From positions 1,987,001 to 2,051,000 of the forward strand of contig NZ_CP020947.1 in NCBI RefSeq assembly GCF_000172795.2: a DNA stretch of 64,000 bases, in the 5' to 3' direction. Both the position numbers and the translations under genes were made by a program. Origin of the DNA: Rhizobium sp. CIAT894 (GTDB taxonomy: Bacteria > Pseudomonadota > Alphaproteobacteria > Rhizobiales > Rhizobiaceae). How positions within the stretch are numbered: the first letter of the stretch is position 1; each line of letters opens with the position of its first letter. Below are positions 39,270 through 51,439 of this stretch, piece by piece. Under the pieces are notes generated by a model. The model did no database searches and was not told where the DNA came from. It saw nothing but the letters and a program-made list of their open reading frames with translations.

Positions 39270-39284
39270 GTTCCATATGTGTTC
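39270..39284 (-). promoter_or_regulatory. LexA box upstream of lexA
   Basis: Reading the minus strand, GAAC-ACATATG-GAAC is a direct repeat with 7-bp spacing, the LexA-binding form known in Rhizobium and other alphaproteobacteria. A TATAGT-like -10 follows within a few bases, so binding would block transcription. Confidence 0.85.
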
Positions 39285-39419
39285 CGCAAGTAGCTAAATT
39301 TCCGTAAAACTTGCCGCCAACTCGTTGAGATTTTTATTTTCATTCGCCGGATTGGCAGGCAGGTCTTGAATTGGGAGTGCGCTGTCGCACATCTCTTGCC
39401 ATTTCAGGGAGAGGAACCG

Positions 39420-40316
39420 ATGAGCGAGCATCTCGCCAAGCCGCACCCGCTGGATCACGTCGTGCTGCCCGTCGTCAATATCGATCTGGCGCGCGAGAGG
39501 CTCGGCAAGCTCGGCTTCACCGTTGCCGCGGATGCGCGCCATCCCTTCGGAACGGAGAATGCCTGCGTCTTCTTCGCCGACAAGACCTATCTGGAGCCGC
39601 TCGGCGTTGCGAGTGTCGCCGAGAGCGAGGCATCGGCGCGGCGGGGCAATGTCTTCACCGCCCGCAACCAGGCTTTCCGCTTCCGCTGCGGCGAGGAGGG
39701 GCTCTCGGCGGTAGCTTTCGGCACCAGTGATGCCGGCCGCGATCATCGGAATTTTGTCGGTCACGGATCGAGTGCCGGCGACATGCTGCAGTTCAGCCGG
39801 CCGATGAAGATGCCGGATGGTTCCGAGACTGTGGCGGGCTTCAAGCTGGCCTTTGCTACCGATCCGCGCGCGCCGGATTTCTTCCTTTTCAGTGTCGAGC
39901 GTATCAACCCGCTGCCTGCCGACCGCGGCACGCTGGAAACGCATGCCAATGGCGTGACGCGGATTGCCGAGATCGCGCTCTGTGCGCCCGATGCCAGCGC
40001 ATTCGCTGCCTTCGTCGGCCTTGCCGCGGCGCAGTCGGCCGTCGAAAAAACCGGTTTCGGCGTCAATGTCGCCGCGTCGAATGCGAAGATCAGCCTGATG
40101 ACGCCGGAAGGGCTTGAGGCCTATTTCGAGATCGCCGTCTCATCCGCCGACCGCGGCCTGCGCGGCCGGGCAATCCTCTTCAATGTCGCCGATCTTGCCG
40201 TGACAGAAGCGCATTTGACTGCTAACGGGGTGACCTACACGCGCAAGAACAATCGCATTCTGGTGAAGCCCGCGCCCGGGCAGGGCACGCTCTTCGCCTT
40301 CGAGGAACCACGATGA
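39420..40316 (+). CDS. VOC/glyoxalase-like domain protein
   Basis: 298 aa from ATG 39420, with AGGGAGAGG upstream; an earlier start at 39366 is poorer. It resembles the two-module glyoxalase-like family: [44 protein letters not shown] is the first module, and [19 protein letters not shown] begins the second. Metal-ligand positions of glyoxalase are only partly evident, so activity is unclear. The stop overlaps the kdsA start (ATGA at 40313-40316), so the two are co-translated, though no functional link is known. Confidence 0.8.
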   Translation: MSEHLAKPHPLDHVVLPVVNIDLARERLGKLGFTVAADARHPFGTENACVFFADKTYLEPLGVASVAESEASARRGNVFTARNQAFRFRCGEEGLSAVAFGTSDAGRDHRNFVGHGSSAGDMLQFSRPMKMPDGSETVAGFKLAFATDPRAPDFFLFSVERINPLPADRGTLETHANGVTRIAEIALCAPDASAFAAFVGLAAAQSAVEKTGFGVNVAASNAKISLMTPEGLEAYFEIAVSSADRGLRGRAILFNVADLAVTEAHLTANGVTYTRKNNRILVKPAPGQGTLFAFEEPR

Positions 40317-41158
40317 GCACCGATACGAATTCCGAAGTCAAGGTCGGCGAAGGCCAGACCCAGGTCACCTTTTCCAATAGCAGGCGCCTGTCGCTGATTG
40401 CCGGCCCCTGCCAGATGGAGAGCCGCGACCACGCCTTCATGGTTGCCGGCACGCTGAAGGAGCTTTGCGCAAAGCTCGGCATCGACCTCGTCTACAAGAG
40501 TTCCTTCGACAAGGCGAACCGGACCTCGCTTTCGGCCGAACGCGGCATCGGGATTGAAAAGGGCATGGAGGTCTTTGCCGACCTGAAGAAGGAGTTCGGT
40601 TTTCCTGTCCTGACCGACGTCCATACCGCCGAGCAATGTGCCGAGGTCGCAAAGGTGGTCGATGTTCTGCAGATTCCGGCCTTCCTCTGCCGCCAGACCG
40701 ACCTTCTGATCGCCGCCGCCAAGACCGGCCGTGTCGTCAATGTCAAAAAGGGCCAGTTCCTCGCGCCCTGGGACATGAAGAACGTGCTGAAGAAACTCAA
40801 TGCCAGCGGCAATCCGAACGTGCTCCTGTGCGAGCGCGGCGCTTCCTTCGGTTACAACACGCTGGTTTCCGACATGCGTTCGCTGCCGATCATGGCGGCG
40901 ATGGGTGCGCCCGTCATCTTCGATGCGACCCATTCGGTGGCGCAGCCGGGCGGGCAGGGCGAATCTTCCGGCGGTCAGCGGGAATTTGTCGAAACGCTGG
41001 CGCGCGCCGCGGTCGCCACCGGCATTGCCGGCGTCTTCCTTGAAACCCACCAGGACCCGGACAACGCGCCGTCCGACGGCCCGAACATGGTCTATCTCAA
41101 GGACATGCCGCGGTTGCTGGAAAAGCTGCTCGCCTTCGATGCGGTCGCCAAGACCTGA
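40313..41158 (+). CDS. kdsA: 3-deoxy-D-manno-octulosonate 8-phosphate synthase
   Basis: Condenses phosphoenolpyruvate and arabinose-5-phosphate to Kdo-8-phosphate for the lipopolysaccharide inner core; TIM-barrel, 281 aa. Features: [37 protein letters not shown] near residue 60, [14 protein letters not shown] and [33 protein letters not shown] near residue 115. It overlaps the upstream VOC gene. A 142-bp gap leads to eno. Confidence 0.97.
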   Translation: MSTDTNSEVKVGEGQTQVTFSNSRRLSLIAGPCQMESRDHAFMVAGTLKELCAKLGIDLVYKSSFDKANRTSLSAERGIGIEKGMEVFADLKKEFGFPVLTDVHTAEQCAEVAKVVDVLQIPAFLCRQTDLLIAAAKTGRVVNVKKGQFLAPWDMKNVLKKLNASGNPNVLLCERGASFGYNTLVSDMRSLPIMAAMGAPVIFDATHSVAQPGGQGESSGGQREFVETLARAAVATGIAGVFLETHQDPDNAPSDGPNMVYLKDMPRLLEKLLAFDAVAKT

Positions 41159-41276
41159 CGTTCAACAGTCTGACATGATCGTGCTATAGGCGAGATCGGA
41201 TACGCTGGTTCGAAGGCTGAAAACTGCGCCATTGTAATTTGCACGCCTTCGATTATGACAGGCTTCGAACGATTGA

Positions 41277-42575
<1,299 letters not shown>

Positions 42576-42599
42576 TCGGATCCGATTTGCAATGCTCGA

Positions 42600-42627
42600 C
42601 CCGCGCCTCCCGGCGCGGGTTTTTTCT
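42600..42627 (+). terminator. Rho-independent terminator after eno
   Basis: CCCGCGCC / GGCGCGGG 8-bp stem, 4-nt loop, six T. It lies 25 nt past the eno stop. Confidence 0.92.
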
Positions 42628-42709
42628 TGCCGGCGGTTACGGTCAATGAACGGTTAATCTCTGCGCGTTATGCTGAACGAATTGGTAATGCGTTCAAGAG
42701 CATGCGCGT

Positions 42710-43030
42710 ATGTGGACAAAGCATCATAAGAAGAGAAAGCTCGGCCGCTTCGTCATTCCGGCAATGACGGTCGCCTTCCTTTCCTATTTCGGATATCATT
42801 GCATTCACGGCGATTATGGCCTGCGCGCAACGGAGACGTTCGAGCATCAGCGTGTCGTGCGTGAAAAAGAGCTTGCGATCTTGAAGGCGAAGCGCGAACA
42901 TCTGGAAAATCAGGTCGCGCTGCTCAGTGACGGTTCGCTCGACAGGGATATGCTGGACGAAAAGGCGCGCTATCAGCTGAATATGTCGCGCGCCGACGAG
43001 ATCGTCATATTCAACCATTATTCCAATTAA
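42710..43030 (+). CDS. ftsB: FtsB/DivIC family septum protein
   Basis: Bitopic divisome protein of 106 aa. A basic cytosolic N-terminus (MWTKHHKKRKLGRF) precedes one membrane helix at about residues 14-32. The periplasmic coiled coil (FEHQRVVREKELAILKAKREHLENQVALLSDGS) and the LDRDMLDEKARYQLNMSRADEIVIF region match FtsB. In E. coli FtsB works with FtsL and FtsQ; by homology this is the same. It lies between eno and pdhA, the usual alphaproteobacterial position. A perfect 13-bp hairpin spans its stop codon. Confidence 0.88.
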   Translation: MWTKHHKKRKLGRFVIPAMTVAFLSYFGYHCIHGDYGLRATETFEHQRVVREKELAILKAKREHLENQVALLSDGSLDRDMLDEKARYQLNMSRADEIVIFNHYSN

Positions 43031-43052
43031 CCGGAATTTGGTTAATTGGAAT
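43020..43052. terminator. Perfect 13-bp hairpin over the ftsB stop codon
   Basis: ATTCCAATTAACC and GGTTAATTGGAAT are exact reverse complements around a 7-nt loop; the ftsB TAA lies inside the left arm. An AT-rich, T-containing tail (43053-43066) follows. It probably terminates or protects the ftsB transcript, 123 bp before pdhA. Confidence 0.65.
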
Positions 43053-43174
43053 TTCTATTGTATTTCCAATAATTTAGTGCCGAATACGAGCCATGCAATT
43101 ATGGCATTGCTGTGGTCATGTTTCTTCCCTATGGTACGCGGCACCGAGAACCGACAAACCATAGGGAGGGTTGA

Positions 43175-44221
43175 ATGGCGCCGCGAAAGACCGCGACGGT
43201 TTCCAGCCGGAAAACATCAGCAAAACCTGCAGCGAAAGCATCGAACGGAGGCCCTGTCGCCGACTTCGATCGCGACGAGGAGCTCAAGGCCTATCGCGAG
43301 ATGCTGCTGATCCGCCGCTTCGAGGAGAAGGCCGGTCAGCTCTACGGTATGGGCTTCATCGGCGGCTTTTGCCACCTCTACATCGGTCAGGAAGCTGTCG
43401 TCGTCGGCATGCAGATGGCACAGAAGGAAGGTGACCAGGTTATCACCGCCTATCGCGACCACGGTCATATGCTGGCAACCGGCATGGAAGCGCGCGGCGT
43501 CATGGCCGAGCTGACCGGCCGCCGCAGCGGCTATTCCCACGGGAAGGGCGGCTCGATGCACATGTTCTCGAAAGAGAAGCATTTCTACGGCGGCCACGGC
43601 ATCGTCGGCGCCCAGGTTTCGCTCGGAACGGGCCTTGCCTTTGCAAACCACTACCGCGGCAACGGCAATGTCTCGATCGCCTATTTCGGCGATGGCGCCG
43701 CCAACCAGGGCCAGGTCTACGAGAGCTTCAACATGGCGGCTCTCTGGAAGCTGCCGATCGTCTATATCGTCGAGAACAACCGCTACGCCATGGGCACCTC
43801 GACCGCCCGTGCGACGGCTCAGTCGAACTACTCGCTGCGCGGATCCGGCTTCGGCATCCCCGGCATTCAGGTCGACGGCATGGATGTTCGCGCCGTCAAG
43901 GCCGCGGCCGACGAGGCGCTCGAACATTGCCGCTCCGGCAAGGGCCCGATCATCCTCGAAATGCTGACCTATCGCTATCGCGGTCACTCCATGTCCGACC
44001 CGGCGAAGTATCGCTCCAAGGAGGAAGTGCAGAAGATGCGCTCCGAGCAGGATCCGATCGAGCAGGTCAAGGCACGCCTCATCGAAAAGGGCTGGGCTTC
44101 CGAAGACGATCTGAAGGCGATCGACAAGGATGTCCGCGACATCGTCGCCGACAGCGCCGATTTCGCCCAGGCCGATCCGGAGCCGGATGCATCCGAGCTC
44201 TACACCGACATTCTGCTCTAA
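43175..44221 (+). CDS. pdhA: Pyruvate dehydrogenase E1 alpha subunit
   Basis: Thiamine-diphosphate-dependent decarboxylation of pyruvate, with PdhB; 348 aa. A basic Ala/Thr/Lys N-terminus ([15 protein letters not shown]) precedes the core. The ThDP motif is [33 protein letters not shown] near residue 168, and the active-site region is [18 protein letters not shown] near residue 112. GGGAGG lies before the ATG. pdhB starts 16 bp after the stop. Confidence 0.98.
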   Translation: MAPRKTATVSSRKTSAKPAAKASNGGPVADFDRDEELKAYREMLLIRRFEEKAGQLYGMGFIGGFCHLYIGQEAVVVGMQMAQKEGDQVITAYRDHGHMLATGMEARGVMAELTGRRSGYSHGKGGSMHMFSKEKHFYGGHGIVGAQVSLGTGLAFANHYRGNGNVSIAYFGDGAANQGQVYESFNMAALWKLPIVYIVENNRYAMGTSTARATAQSNYSLRGSGFGIPGIQVDGMDVRAVKAAADEALEHCRSGKGPIILEMLTYRYRGHSMSDPAKYRSKEEVQKMRSEQDPIEQVKARLIEKGWASEDDLKAIDKDVRDIVADSADFAQADPEPDASELYTDILL

Positions 44222-44237
44222 TCGGGGGAGGGAACCC

Positions 44238-45623
44238 ATGCCTATCGATATCCTCATGCCCGCCCTCTCTCCGACCATGGAAGAAGGCACGCTGTCCAAA
44301 TGGCTGAAGCAGGAAGGTGACAAGGTCACTTCAGGCGACGTCATTGCCGAAATCGAAACCGACAAGGCGACGATGGAAGTCGAAGCCGTCGACGAAGGCG
44401 TCATCGGCAAGCTGCTCGTCGATGCCGGCACCGAAGGCGTCAAGGTCAACACCAAGATCGCCGTGCTGCTGCAGGACGGCGAATCCGCTTCGGATATATC
44501 TGCCGCCAAGCCGGCAGCCGCCGCTGCTCCGCAGGTTGCCCAGGAAGAGAAACCGACCAATGCCGGTTCTGCTTCCGCGCCGCTTCCGGCCGAGCCGAAG
44601 GCCGTCGTTCCGAACGACCCGGAAATTCCGGCCGGCACCGAAATGGTGTCGATGACCGTGCGCGAAGCGCTGCGCGACGCCATGGCCGAAGAAATGCGCG
44701 CCAGCGACGACGTCTTCGTCATGGGCGAGGAAGTCGCCGAATATCAGGGCGCCTACAAGGTCACGCAAGGGTTGCTGCAGGAATTCGGCCCGCGCCGTGT
44801 CATCGATACACCGATTACCGAGCACGGCTTTGCCGGCGTCGGCGTCGGTGCCGCAATGGCCGGCCTTCGCCCGATCGTCGAATTCATGACCTTCAATTTT
44901 GCCATGCAGGCGATCGACCACATCATCAACTCGGCCGCCAAGACGCTCTATATGTCCGGCGGCCAGATGGGCGCGCCGATCGTCTTCCGCGGCCCGAACG
45001 GCGCTGCCGCTCGCGTCGGCGCTCAGCACAGCCAGGATTACGCTGCCTGGTACAGCGCAATCCCCGGCCTCAAGGTCGTCATGCCCTATACGGCGTCCGA
45101 CGCAAAGGGTCTGCTCAAGGCTGCGATCCGCGATCCGAACCCGGTCATCTTCCTCGAAAACGAAATTCTCTACGGCCAGCACTTCGACGTGCCGAAGCTC
45201 GACAATTTCGTGCTGCCGATCGGCAAGGCCCGCATCCACCGTCCGGGGAAGGATGTCACGGTCGTCTCCTTCGGCATCGGCATGACCTATGCGACGAAGG
45301 CCGCCGCCGAACTCGAAAAGATCGGCATCGATGTCGAGCTGATCGACCTTCGCACCATCCGCCCGATGGATCTGCCGACGATCATCGAATCGGTCAAGAA
45401 GACCGGCCGTCTGGTCACCGTCGAGGAAGGTTACCCGCAGTCGTCGGTCGGCACCGAAATCGCCACCCGCGTCATGCAGCAGGCCTTCGACTATCTCGAT
45501 GCGCCGGTGCTGACGATCGCGGGCAAGGACGTTCCGATGCCTTACGCCGCCAATCTCGAAAAGCTGGCGCTTCCGAACGTCGGCGAAGTCGTCGATGCGG
45601 TGAAGGCTGTTTGCTACAAATAA
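44238..45623 (+). CDS. pdhB: Pyruvate dehydrogenase E1 beta subunit with lipoyl domain
   Basis: 461 aa from ATG 44238 (GGGGAGGG upstream). Residues about 1-80 form a complete lipoyl domain with the lipoate-accepting Lys in [17 protein letters not shown], followed by an Ala/Pro linker and then the E1-beta fold ([42 protein letters not shown]). An extra lipoyl domain on E1-beta is a known trait of rhizobial PDH; most E1-beta proteins lack it. The lipoyl DNA closely matches that of the next gene, pdhC. Confidence 0.98.
   Translation: MPIDILMPALSPTMEEGTLSKWLKQEGDKVTSGDVIAEIETDKATMEVEAVDEGVIGKLLVDAGTEGVKVNTKIAVLLQDGESASDISAAKPAAAAAPQVAQEEKPTNAGSASAPLPAEPKAVVPNDPEIPAGTEMVSMTVREALRDAMAEEMRASDDVFVMGEEVAEYQGAYKVTQGLLQEFGPRRVIDTPITEHGFAGVGVGAAMAGLRPIVEFMTFNFAMQAIDHIINSAAKTLYMSGGQMGAPIVFRGPNGAAARVGAQHSQDYAAWYSAIPGLKVVMPYTASDAKGLLKAAIRDPNPVIFLENEILYGQHFDVPKLDNFVLPIGKARIHRPGKDVTVVSFGIGMTYATKAAAELEKIGIDVELIDLRTIRPMDLPTIIESVKKTGRLVTVEEGYPQSSVGTEIATRVMQQAFDYLDAPVLTIAGKDVPMPYAANLEKLALPNVGEVVDAVKAVCYK
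44256..44450 (+). repeat. Lipoyl-domain segment in pdhB, near-identical to the one in pdhC
   Basis: Three long exact blocks shared with 45657-45851 include the first 34 bp after the start region and a 36-bp block around the lipoyl lysine. The similarity at silent positions is higher than expected for old paralogues. Confidence 0.75.
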
Positions 45624-45638
45624 GGGGAGGGTATTTCG

Positions 45639-46991
45639 ATGCCGATCAATATCACGATGCCCGCCCTCTCTCCGACCATGGAAGAAGGCAATCTGGCCAA
45701 GTGGCTGGTCAAGGAAGGCGACACGGTCAAGTCTGGCGATGTGATCGCCGAGATCGAGACCGACAAGGCGACGATGGAAGTCGAAGCCGTCGATGAAGGC
45801 ACGGTCGCCAAGCTTGTCGTTCCGGCCGGCACCGAAGGCGTCAAGGTCAACGCGCTGATCGCCGTTCTCGCCGCCGATGGCGAGGATGTCGCCGCAGCCG
45901 CAAGCGGTGCCGGTTCCGCCGCTCCGGCCAAGGCTGAAGCCGCACCCGCGCCGAAGGCCGAGGCTGCACCGGCGAAGGCTGAGTCCGCTCCGGCTCCCGC
46001 CGCTGCACCGGCATCGGTTTCGGCAGGCGGCAACCGCACTTTCTCTTCGCCGCTCGCCCGTCGTCTGGCCAAGGAAGCCGGTATCGATCTTGCTAATGTC
46101 GCAGGCTCCGGCCCGCATGGCCGCGTCATCAAGAGCGACGTCGAAGCCGCCGTTGCCGGCGGTGGCGCCAAGGCTGCGCCGGCTCCGGCCGCTGCTGCTT
46201 CAGCTCCGCAGGCTGCCGCCGCTCCGGCCCCGGCCGCCGCAGCGCCGAAGGGCGCTTCCGAGGAAGCCGTGCTCAAGCTCTTCGAACCGGGTTCTTACGA
46301 GCTCGTGCCGCATGACGGCATGCGCAAGACTATCGCCCGGCGCCTAGTCGAATCCAAGCAGACGATCCCGCATTTCTACGTCAGCGTCGATTGCGAGCTC
46401 GATGCTCTGATGGCGCTGCGCGCCCAGCTGAACGATGCGGCGCCGCGCAAGGACAATGCCCCGGCCTACAAGCTTTCGGTCAACGACATGGTCATCAAGG
46501 CCATGGCGCTGGCGCTGCGCGACGTTCCGGATGCAAACGTCTCCTGGACCGACAGCAACATGGTCAAGCACAAGCACGCCGATGTCGGCGTTGCCGTCTC
46601 GATCCCCGGCGGCCTGATCACGCCGATCATCCGCAAGGCCGAGCAGAAGACGCTGTCTGTTATCTCCAACGAGATGCGCGATCTCGGCAAGCGGGCCAAG
46701 GACCGCAAGCTGAAGCCCGAGGAATATCAGGGCGGAACCAGCTCGGTCTCGAACATGGGCATGATGGGCGTGAAGAACTTCGCCGCCGTCGTCAACCCGC
46801 CGCATGCGACGATCCTCGCGGTCGGCGCCGGCGAACAGCGGGTCGTCGTCAAGAACGGCGAAATGGCGATCGCCACCGTGATGTCGGTCACGCTGTCGAC
46901 CGACCATCGCTGCGTCGACGGCGCGCTCGGCGCCGAGCTGCTCCAGGCCTTCAAGGGCTACATCGAAAACCCGATGGGCATGCTTGTCTGA
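45639..46991 (+). CDS. pdhC: Dihydrolipoamide acetyltransferase (PDH E2)
   Basis: Transfers the acetyl group to CoA and forms the PDH core; 450 aa. Order: one lipoyl domain (residues 1-80, [17 protein letters not shown]), an Ala/Pro/Lys linker, a peripheral subunit-binding domain ([36 protein letters not shown] near residue 130), a second linker, and the catalytic domain ending in [14 protein letters not shown] with the active-site His. Frequently named pdhC or aceF. Confidence 0.98.
   Translation: MPINITMPALSPTMEEGNLAKWLVKEGDTVKSGDVIAEIETDKATMEVEAVDEGTVAKLVVPAGTEGVKVNALIAVLAADGEDVAAAASGAGSAAPAKAEAAPAPKAEAAPAKAESAPAPAAAPASVSAGGNRTFSSPLARRLAKEAGIDLANVAGSGPHGRVIKSDVEAAVAGGGAKAAPAPAAAASAPQAAAAPAPAAAAPKGASEEAVLKLFEPGSYELVPHDGMRKTIARRLVESKQTIPHFYVSVDCELDALMALRAQLNDAAPRKDNAPAYKLSVNDMVIKAMALALRDVPDANVSWTDSNMVKHKHADVGVAVSIPGGLITPIIRKAEQKTLSVISNEMRDLGKRAKDRKLKPEEYQGGTSSVSNMGMMGVKNFAAVVNPPHATILAVGAGEQRVVVKNGEMAIATVMSVTLSTDHRCVDGALGAELLQAFKGYIENPMGMLV
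45657..45851 (+). repeat. Lipoyl-domain segment in pdhC, paired with pdhB
   Basis: Second copy of the lipoyl-domain DNA described at 44256-44450. Exact shared blocks are interrupted by divergent codons, a pattern suggestive of gene conversion or strong codon constraint. Confidence 0.75.
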
Positions 46992-47010
46992 TCGCTGGGC
47001 GGAGGCGGAA

Positions 47011-47652
47011 ATGACCAAGACCGTTCTTTGCTATGGTGACTCGCTGACCTGGGGGTATGACGCCGATACGATCGGCCGTCATGAGTACAAAAATCGTTGG
47101 CCGAGCGTGCTTCAGGCAGCGCTCGGCAGCGAGGCGCGCGTCATCGCCGAAGGCCTCAACGGTCGCACGACCGCTTTTGACGACCATCTCGCCGATTGCG
47201 ACCGCAACGGCGCGCGCGTGCTGCCGACGATCCTGCAGACGCATGCGCCGCTCGATCTCGTCATCCTGCTGCTCGGCACCAACGACATGAAGCCGGTCGT
47301 GGCGGGTTCGGCCTTTGCCGCCTGCCAGGGCATCAGCCGGCTGGTGCGGCTGATCCGCAATCATGCCTGGCCCTTCGAATTCGACGGGCCGGAGATCCTG
47401 ATCGTGGCGCCGCCGGCGATCTGCGCGACGGGCAATGTGCCCTTCGCCGCATCCTTTCCCGGCGGCATCGAGGAATCGGCTAAGCTTGCAACGCTTTATC
47501 GTGATCTTGCCGACGAACTCGGCTGTGGCTTTTTCGACGGCAATTCCGTCGCCAGGACCACGCCGATCGATGGCATTCATCTCGATGCGGAAAATACGCG
47601 GGCGCTCGGGCGCGGGCTGGAATCGATCGTGCGGATGATGCTGGGGATCTGA
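47011..47652 (+). CDS. SGNH-hydrolase (arylesterase-like)
   Basis: 213 aa from ATG 47011 with GGAGGCGGAA just before it. The GDSL block is VLCYGDSLTWGYDAD with Ser near residue 10, then LNGRTTAFDD, then the block LVILLLGTNDMKP (Gly/Asn), and a C-terminal DGIHLDAENTRALG with Asp-x-x-His. All four SGNH residues are there, so it should be an active esterase or lipase; the substrate is unknown. It sits between pdhC and lpdA, with the next ORF starting one base after its stop. Confidence 0.87.
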   Translation: MTKTVLCYGDSLTWGYDADTIGRHEYKNRWPSVLQAALGSEARVIAEGLNGRTTAFDDHLADCDRNGARVLPTILQTHAPLDLVILLLGTNDMKPVVAGSAFAACQGISRLVRLIRNHAWPFEFDGPEILIVAPPAICATGNVPFAASFPGGIEESAKLATLYRDLADELGCGFFDGNSVARTTPIDGIHLDAENTRALGRGLESIVRMMLGI

Positions 47653-48234
47653 ATGACCGCCTTCATCGCCCTGCGGCAGGCCTCACGGCGCGATGCCTCG
47701 GAGCTGGCGATCCTGGCGGATATCGCATCGCATGGGTTTGCCTCCTGGCTCTGGTTTGCCGACGTTGCGAACGGTGTCAGCGACACGCCTTTGGAGCGGG
47801 GGCGGCTGAAAATGAGCGAGGAAGAGGCTGTCGGCGGCTGGCGGGATGCCGTCATCGCCGAAGCCTATGGCGAGGTCGCCGGTGTAGCGATCGGCCATGC
47901 GCTTGACGAAGGCATAGGCGATATCGAGGCGAGCATCCCGGCGACCACGCCGATGCTCGCCTTGCAGAAAACGGTTGTGGGAAGCTGGTTTATCGGCAGT
48001 CTCGGCGTTTACCGCCATCTGCGCGGCATCGGCATCGGGCAGAGGCTGCTGGACGATCAGATCGAAAGGGCGGATTGCCGCCCGGTCAGTCTCATCACCG
48101 CAAGTGATAACGAGGCGGCTCTGTCGCTTTATGGAAGAAACGGATTCCTGGAGGCTGCGCGCGCCGATGCCGTGCCGCTCTTCGAAAACAGCAAGAGACA
48201 CGCGTGGGTGCTCATGACCCGCAGCGCAGCGTAA
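47653..48234 (+). CDS. GNAT-family N-acetyltransferase
   Basis: 193 aa, ATG directly after the preceding stop. The acetyl-CoA motif is IGSLGVYRHLRGIGIGQRLLDDQIERA near residue 115, and SLYGRNGFLEAARADAVPLFE is the C-terminal part. It is a stand-alone acetyltransferase with unknown substrate. It falls in the PDH-lpd unit but has no evident link to that pathway. Confidence 0.85.
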   Translation: MTAFIALRQASRRDASELAILADIASHGFASWLWFADVANGVSDTPLERGRLKMSEEEAVGGWRDAVIAEAYGEVAGVAIGHALDEGIGDIEASIPATTPMLALQKTVVGSWFIGSLGVYRHLRGIGIGQRLLDDQIERADCRPVSLITASDNEAALSLYGRNGFLEAARADAVPLFENSKRHAWVLMTRSAA

Positions 48235-48252
48235 CAAAAGGGCAGGAAACAC

Positions 48253-49698
<1,446 letters not shown>

Positions 49699-49722
49699 TA
49701 ATTTCCGGGGCTTCCCATTTGC

Positions 49723-49744
49723 CCGGAGTGGAAAGCCACTCCGG
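49723..49744. other. Stem-loop between lpdA and the first GlsB-type gene
   Basis: CCGGAGTGG / CCACTCCGG, perfect 9 bp with a 4-nt loop, without a T-run. It could be an RNA stability or partial termination element. Confidence 0.5.
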
Positions 49745-49773
49745 TCGGGTGGAAAAAACGAAAGGAAATTATC

Positions 49774-50028
49774 ATGTCTATGGAGACGCAAGCGTTGTTG
49801 GTATTTTTGTTGATCGGCCTGGTTGCAGGCTTCCTTGCTAGTTTGGTCGTTGGCGGCGGCGGTTTGATAAGATGCCTGCTGAGCGGCATCATCGGCGCCT
49901 TCGTTGGCGGCTATCTGTTCAGTGCGCTCGGCATTTCGCTGGGCATTGAAAACGCGCTGGTCGTGCAGATCATCCACGCCACGGTCGGCGCCATCGTCGT
50001 GGTGCTGATCGCCAGGGCGGTGGCCTGA
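49774..50028 (+). CDS. GlsB/YeaQ/YmgE family membrane protein (copy 1)
   Basis: 84 aa, three predicted membrane helices, Gly-rich: VFLLIGLVAGFLASLVVGGG, LLSGIIGAFVGGYLF, and IIHATVGAIVVVLIARAV. Family members occur in membranes of stressed or stationary cells; the molecular role is not known. AAAGGAAATTATC is upstream of the ATG. A similar gene follows 37 bp downstream. Confidence 0.85.
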   Translation: MSMETQALLVFLLIGLVAGFLASLVVGGGGLIRCLLSGIIGAFVGGYLFSALGISLGIENALVVQIIHATVGAIVVVLIARAVA

Positions 50029-50065
50029 GGCGCAACAGAAGGTTAAGTTGAGGGTAGGGGCAGGC

Positions 50066-50314
50066 ATGGAAGGCGTAGGCTGGATTTCGGCAATCATCAT
50101 CGGCGGACTTGCGGGCTGGCTCGCCGGCAAGCTGATGGAAGCGCGATACGGGATTTTCCTGAACATCGTGCTCGGCATCGTCGGCTCCGTCGTCGCCAGC
50201 GCCATCCTCGCGCAGTTTCATGTCGCTGTGGTCGGCGGGCGGCTCGGCTACTTCGTGACGGGTTTCCTCGGCGCCTGCCTGCTGATATTCCTTGTGCGGC
50301 TGGTGCGGCGCTAG
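50066..50314 (+). CDS. GlsB/YeaQ/YmgE family membrane protein (copy 2)
   Basis: 82 aa from ATG 50066 with AGGGGC before it (a TTG at 50048 is open but unlikely). Helices: ISAIIIGGLAGWLAGKLM, GIFLNIVLGIVGSVVASAIL, and FVTGFLGACLLIFLVRLV. It has the same architecture as the gene upstream, so the pair may be an old tandem duplication. lipA starts 46 bp after it. Confidence 0.85.
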   Translation: MEGVGWISAIIIGGLAGWLAGKLMEARYGIFLNIVLGIVGSVVASAILAQFHVAVVGGRLGYFVTGFLGACLLIFLVRLVRR

Positions 50315-50360
50315 GTTCTGATGATTTGCCGCATAGGGGCGATAGAAAGCTGAAATTGCA

Positions 50361-51332
50361 ATGGTGACCATCCTCGACACGATCAATCCTGACGCCAAGC
50401 GCGTGCGCCATCCGGAAAAGGCGCATCGGCCCGATACCGAGGTCATGCGCAAGCCGGACTGGATCCGCGTCAAGGCGCCGACCTCCAAGGGCTATGCCGA
50501 GACGCGCGCGATCGTGAAGGAGCACAAGCTCGTCACCGTCTGCGAGGAGGCCGGCTGCCCGAATATCGGCGAGTGCTGGGACAAGAAGCACGCCACCTTC
50601 ATGATCATGGGCGAGATCTGTACCCGCGCCTGCGCCTTCTGCAATGTCGCCACCGGCAAGCCGAACGCGCTCGATATGGCCGAGCCGGAGAACGTCGCCA
50701 AGGCGGTCAAGGAGATGGGCCTGTCCCACGTCGTCATCACCTCGGTCGACCGCGACGATCTGGAGGACGGCGGCGCCGAGCACTTCGAAAAGGTGATCTG
50801 GGCAATCCGTGCGGCCTCGCCGGCAACGACGATCGAAATCCTGACGCCGGACTTCCTGAAGAAGCCGGGCGCCTTGGAGCGCGTCGTCGCCGCCAAGCCC
50901 GATGTCTTCAACCACAATATGGAAACGGTTCCCGGCAATTACCTCACAGTTCGCCCCGGCGCCCGCTATTTCCATTCCATCCGCCTGCTGCAGCGGGTGA
51001 AGGAACTCGATCCCACCATGTTCACCAAGTCGGGCATCATGGTCGGCCTCGGCGAGGAGCGCAACGAGGTGCTGCAGCTGATGGACGATTTGCGCACCGC
51101 CGATGTCGACTTCCTGACGATCGGCCAGTACCTGCAGCCGACCCGCAAGCATCACAAGGTCGAAAGCTTCGTCACCCCGGACGAGTTCAAATCCTACGAG
51201 ACGGTCGCCTACAGCAAGGGCTTCCTGATGGTCGCCTCCAGCCCGCTGACCCGCTCTTCACACCATGCCGGCGATGATTTTGCCCGGTTGCGGGCGGCGC
51301 GGGAGAAGAAGCTGCTGGCCGCCGCCGAGTAA
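50361..51332 (+). CDS. lipA: Lipoyl synthase
   Basis: Radical-SAM enzyme that inserts two sulfurs into octanoyl groups to form lipoate, here needed for the pdhB and pdhC lipoyl domains; 323 aa. Both iron-sulfur motifs are present: [13 protein letters not shown] (auxiliary cluster cysteines) and [10 protein letters not shown] (CX3CX2C). SAM-domain segments [21 protein letters not shown] and [17 protein letters not shown] follow. The end is 107 bp before the insertion sequence. Confidence 0.98.
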   Translation: MVTILDTINPDAKRVRHPEKAHRPDTEVMRKPDWIRVKAPTSKGYAETRAIVKEHKLVTVCEEAGCPNIGECWDKKHATFMIMGEICTRACAFCNVATGKPNALDMAEPENVAKAVKEMGLSHVVITSVDRDDLEDGGAEHFEKVIWAIRAASPATTIEILTPDFLKKPGALERVVAAKPDVFNHNMETVPGNYLTVRPGARYFHSIRLLQRVKELDPTMFTKSGIMVGLGEERNEVLQLMDDLRTADVDFLTIGQYLQPTRKHHKVESFVTPDEFKSYETVAYSKGFLMVASSPLTRSSHHAGDDFARLRAAREKKLLAAAE

Positions 51333-51418
51333 GGTTGGGCGCTTGCTTATGGAAGCGGCTCTGGCGATCTTTCGCTGCGGTCAGACCGCTGGTAGACAAT
51401 GGCTGCCAACCTCTCTTT

Positions 51419-51439
51419 CGTCATGCTCGGGCTTGTCCC
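51419..51439 (+). repeat. Left part of a RIME-like palindromic element, cut by the IS
   Basis: The sequence from 51419 includes ATGCTCGGG, the left stem. Joined with 52722 onward (after one 11-bp target copy), it forms ATGCTCGGG-CTTGT-CCCGAGCAT, a perfect 9-bp-arm hairpin. This is the style of the Rhizobium-specific intergenic mosaic element (RIME). Confidence 0.7.
51429..51439 (+). repeat. Target-site duplication, left copy
   Basis: GGGCTTGTCCC, identical to 52711-52721 on the other side of the insertion sequence. Confidence 0.93.

Noticed and set aside
44331..46118. Minus-strand frame of 595 codons opposite pdhB-pdhC
   Set aside because: Spans two real genes and their gap, repeats the lipoyl duplication in antisense, and has no recognisable domain.
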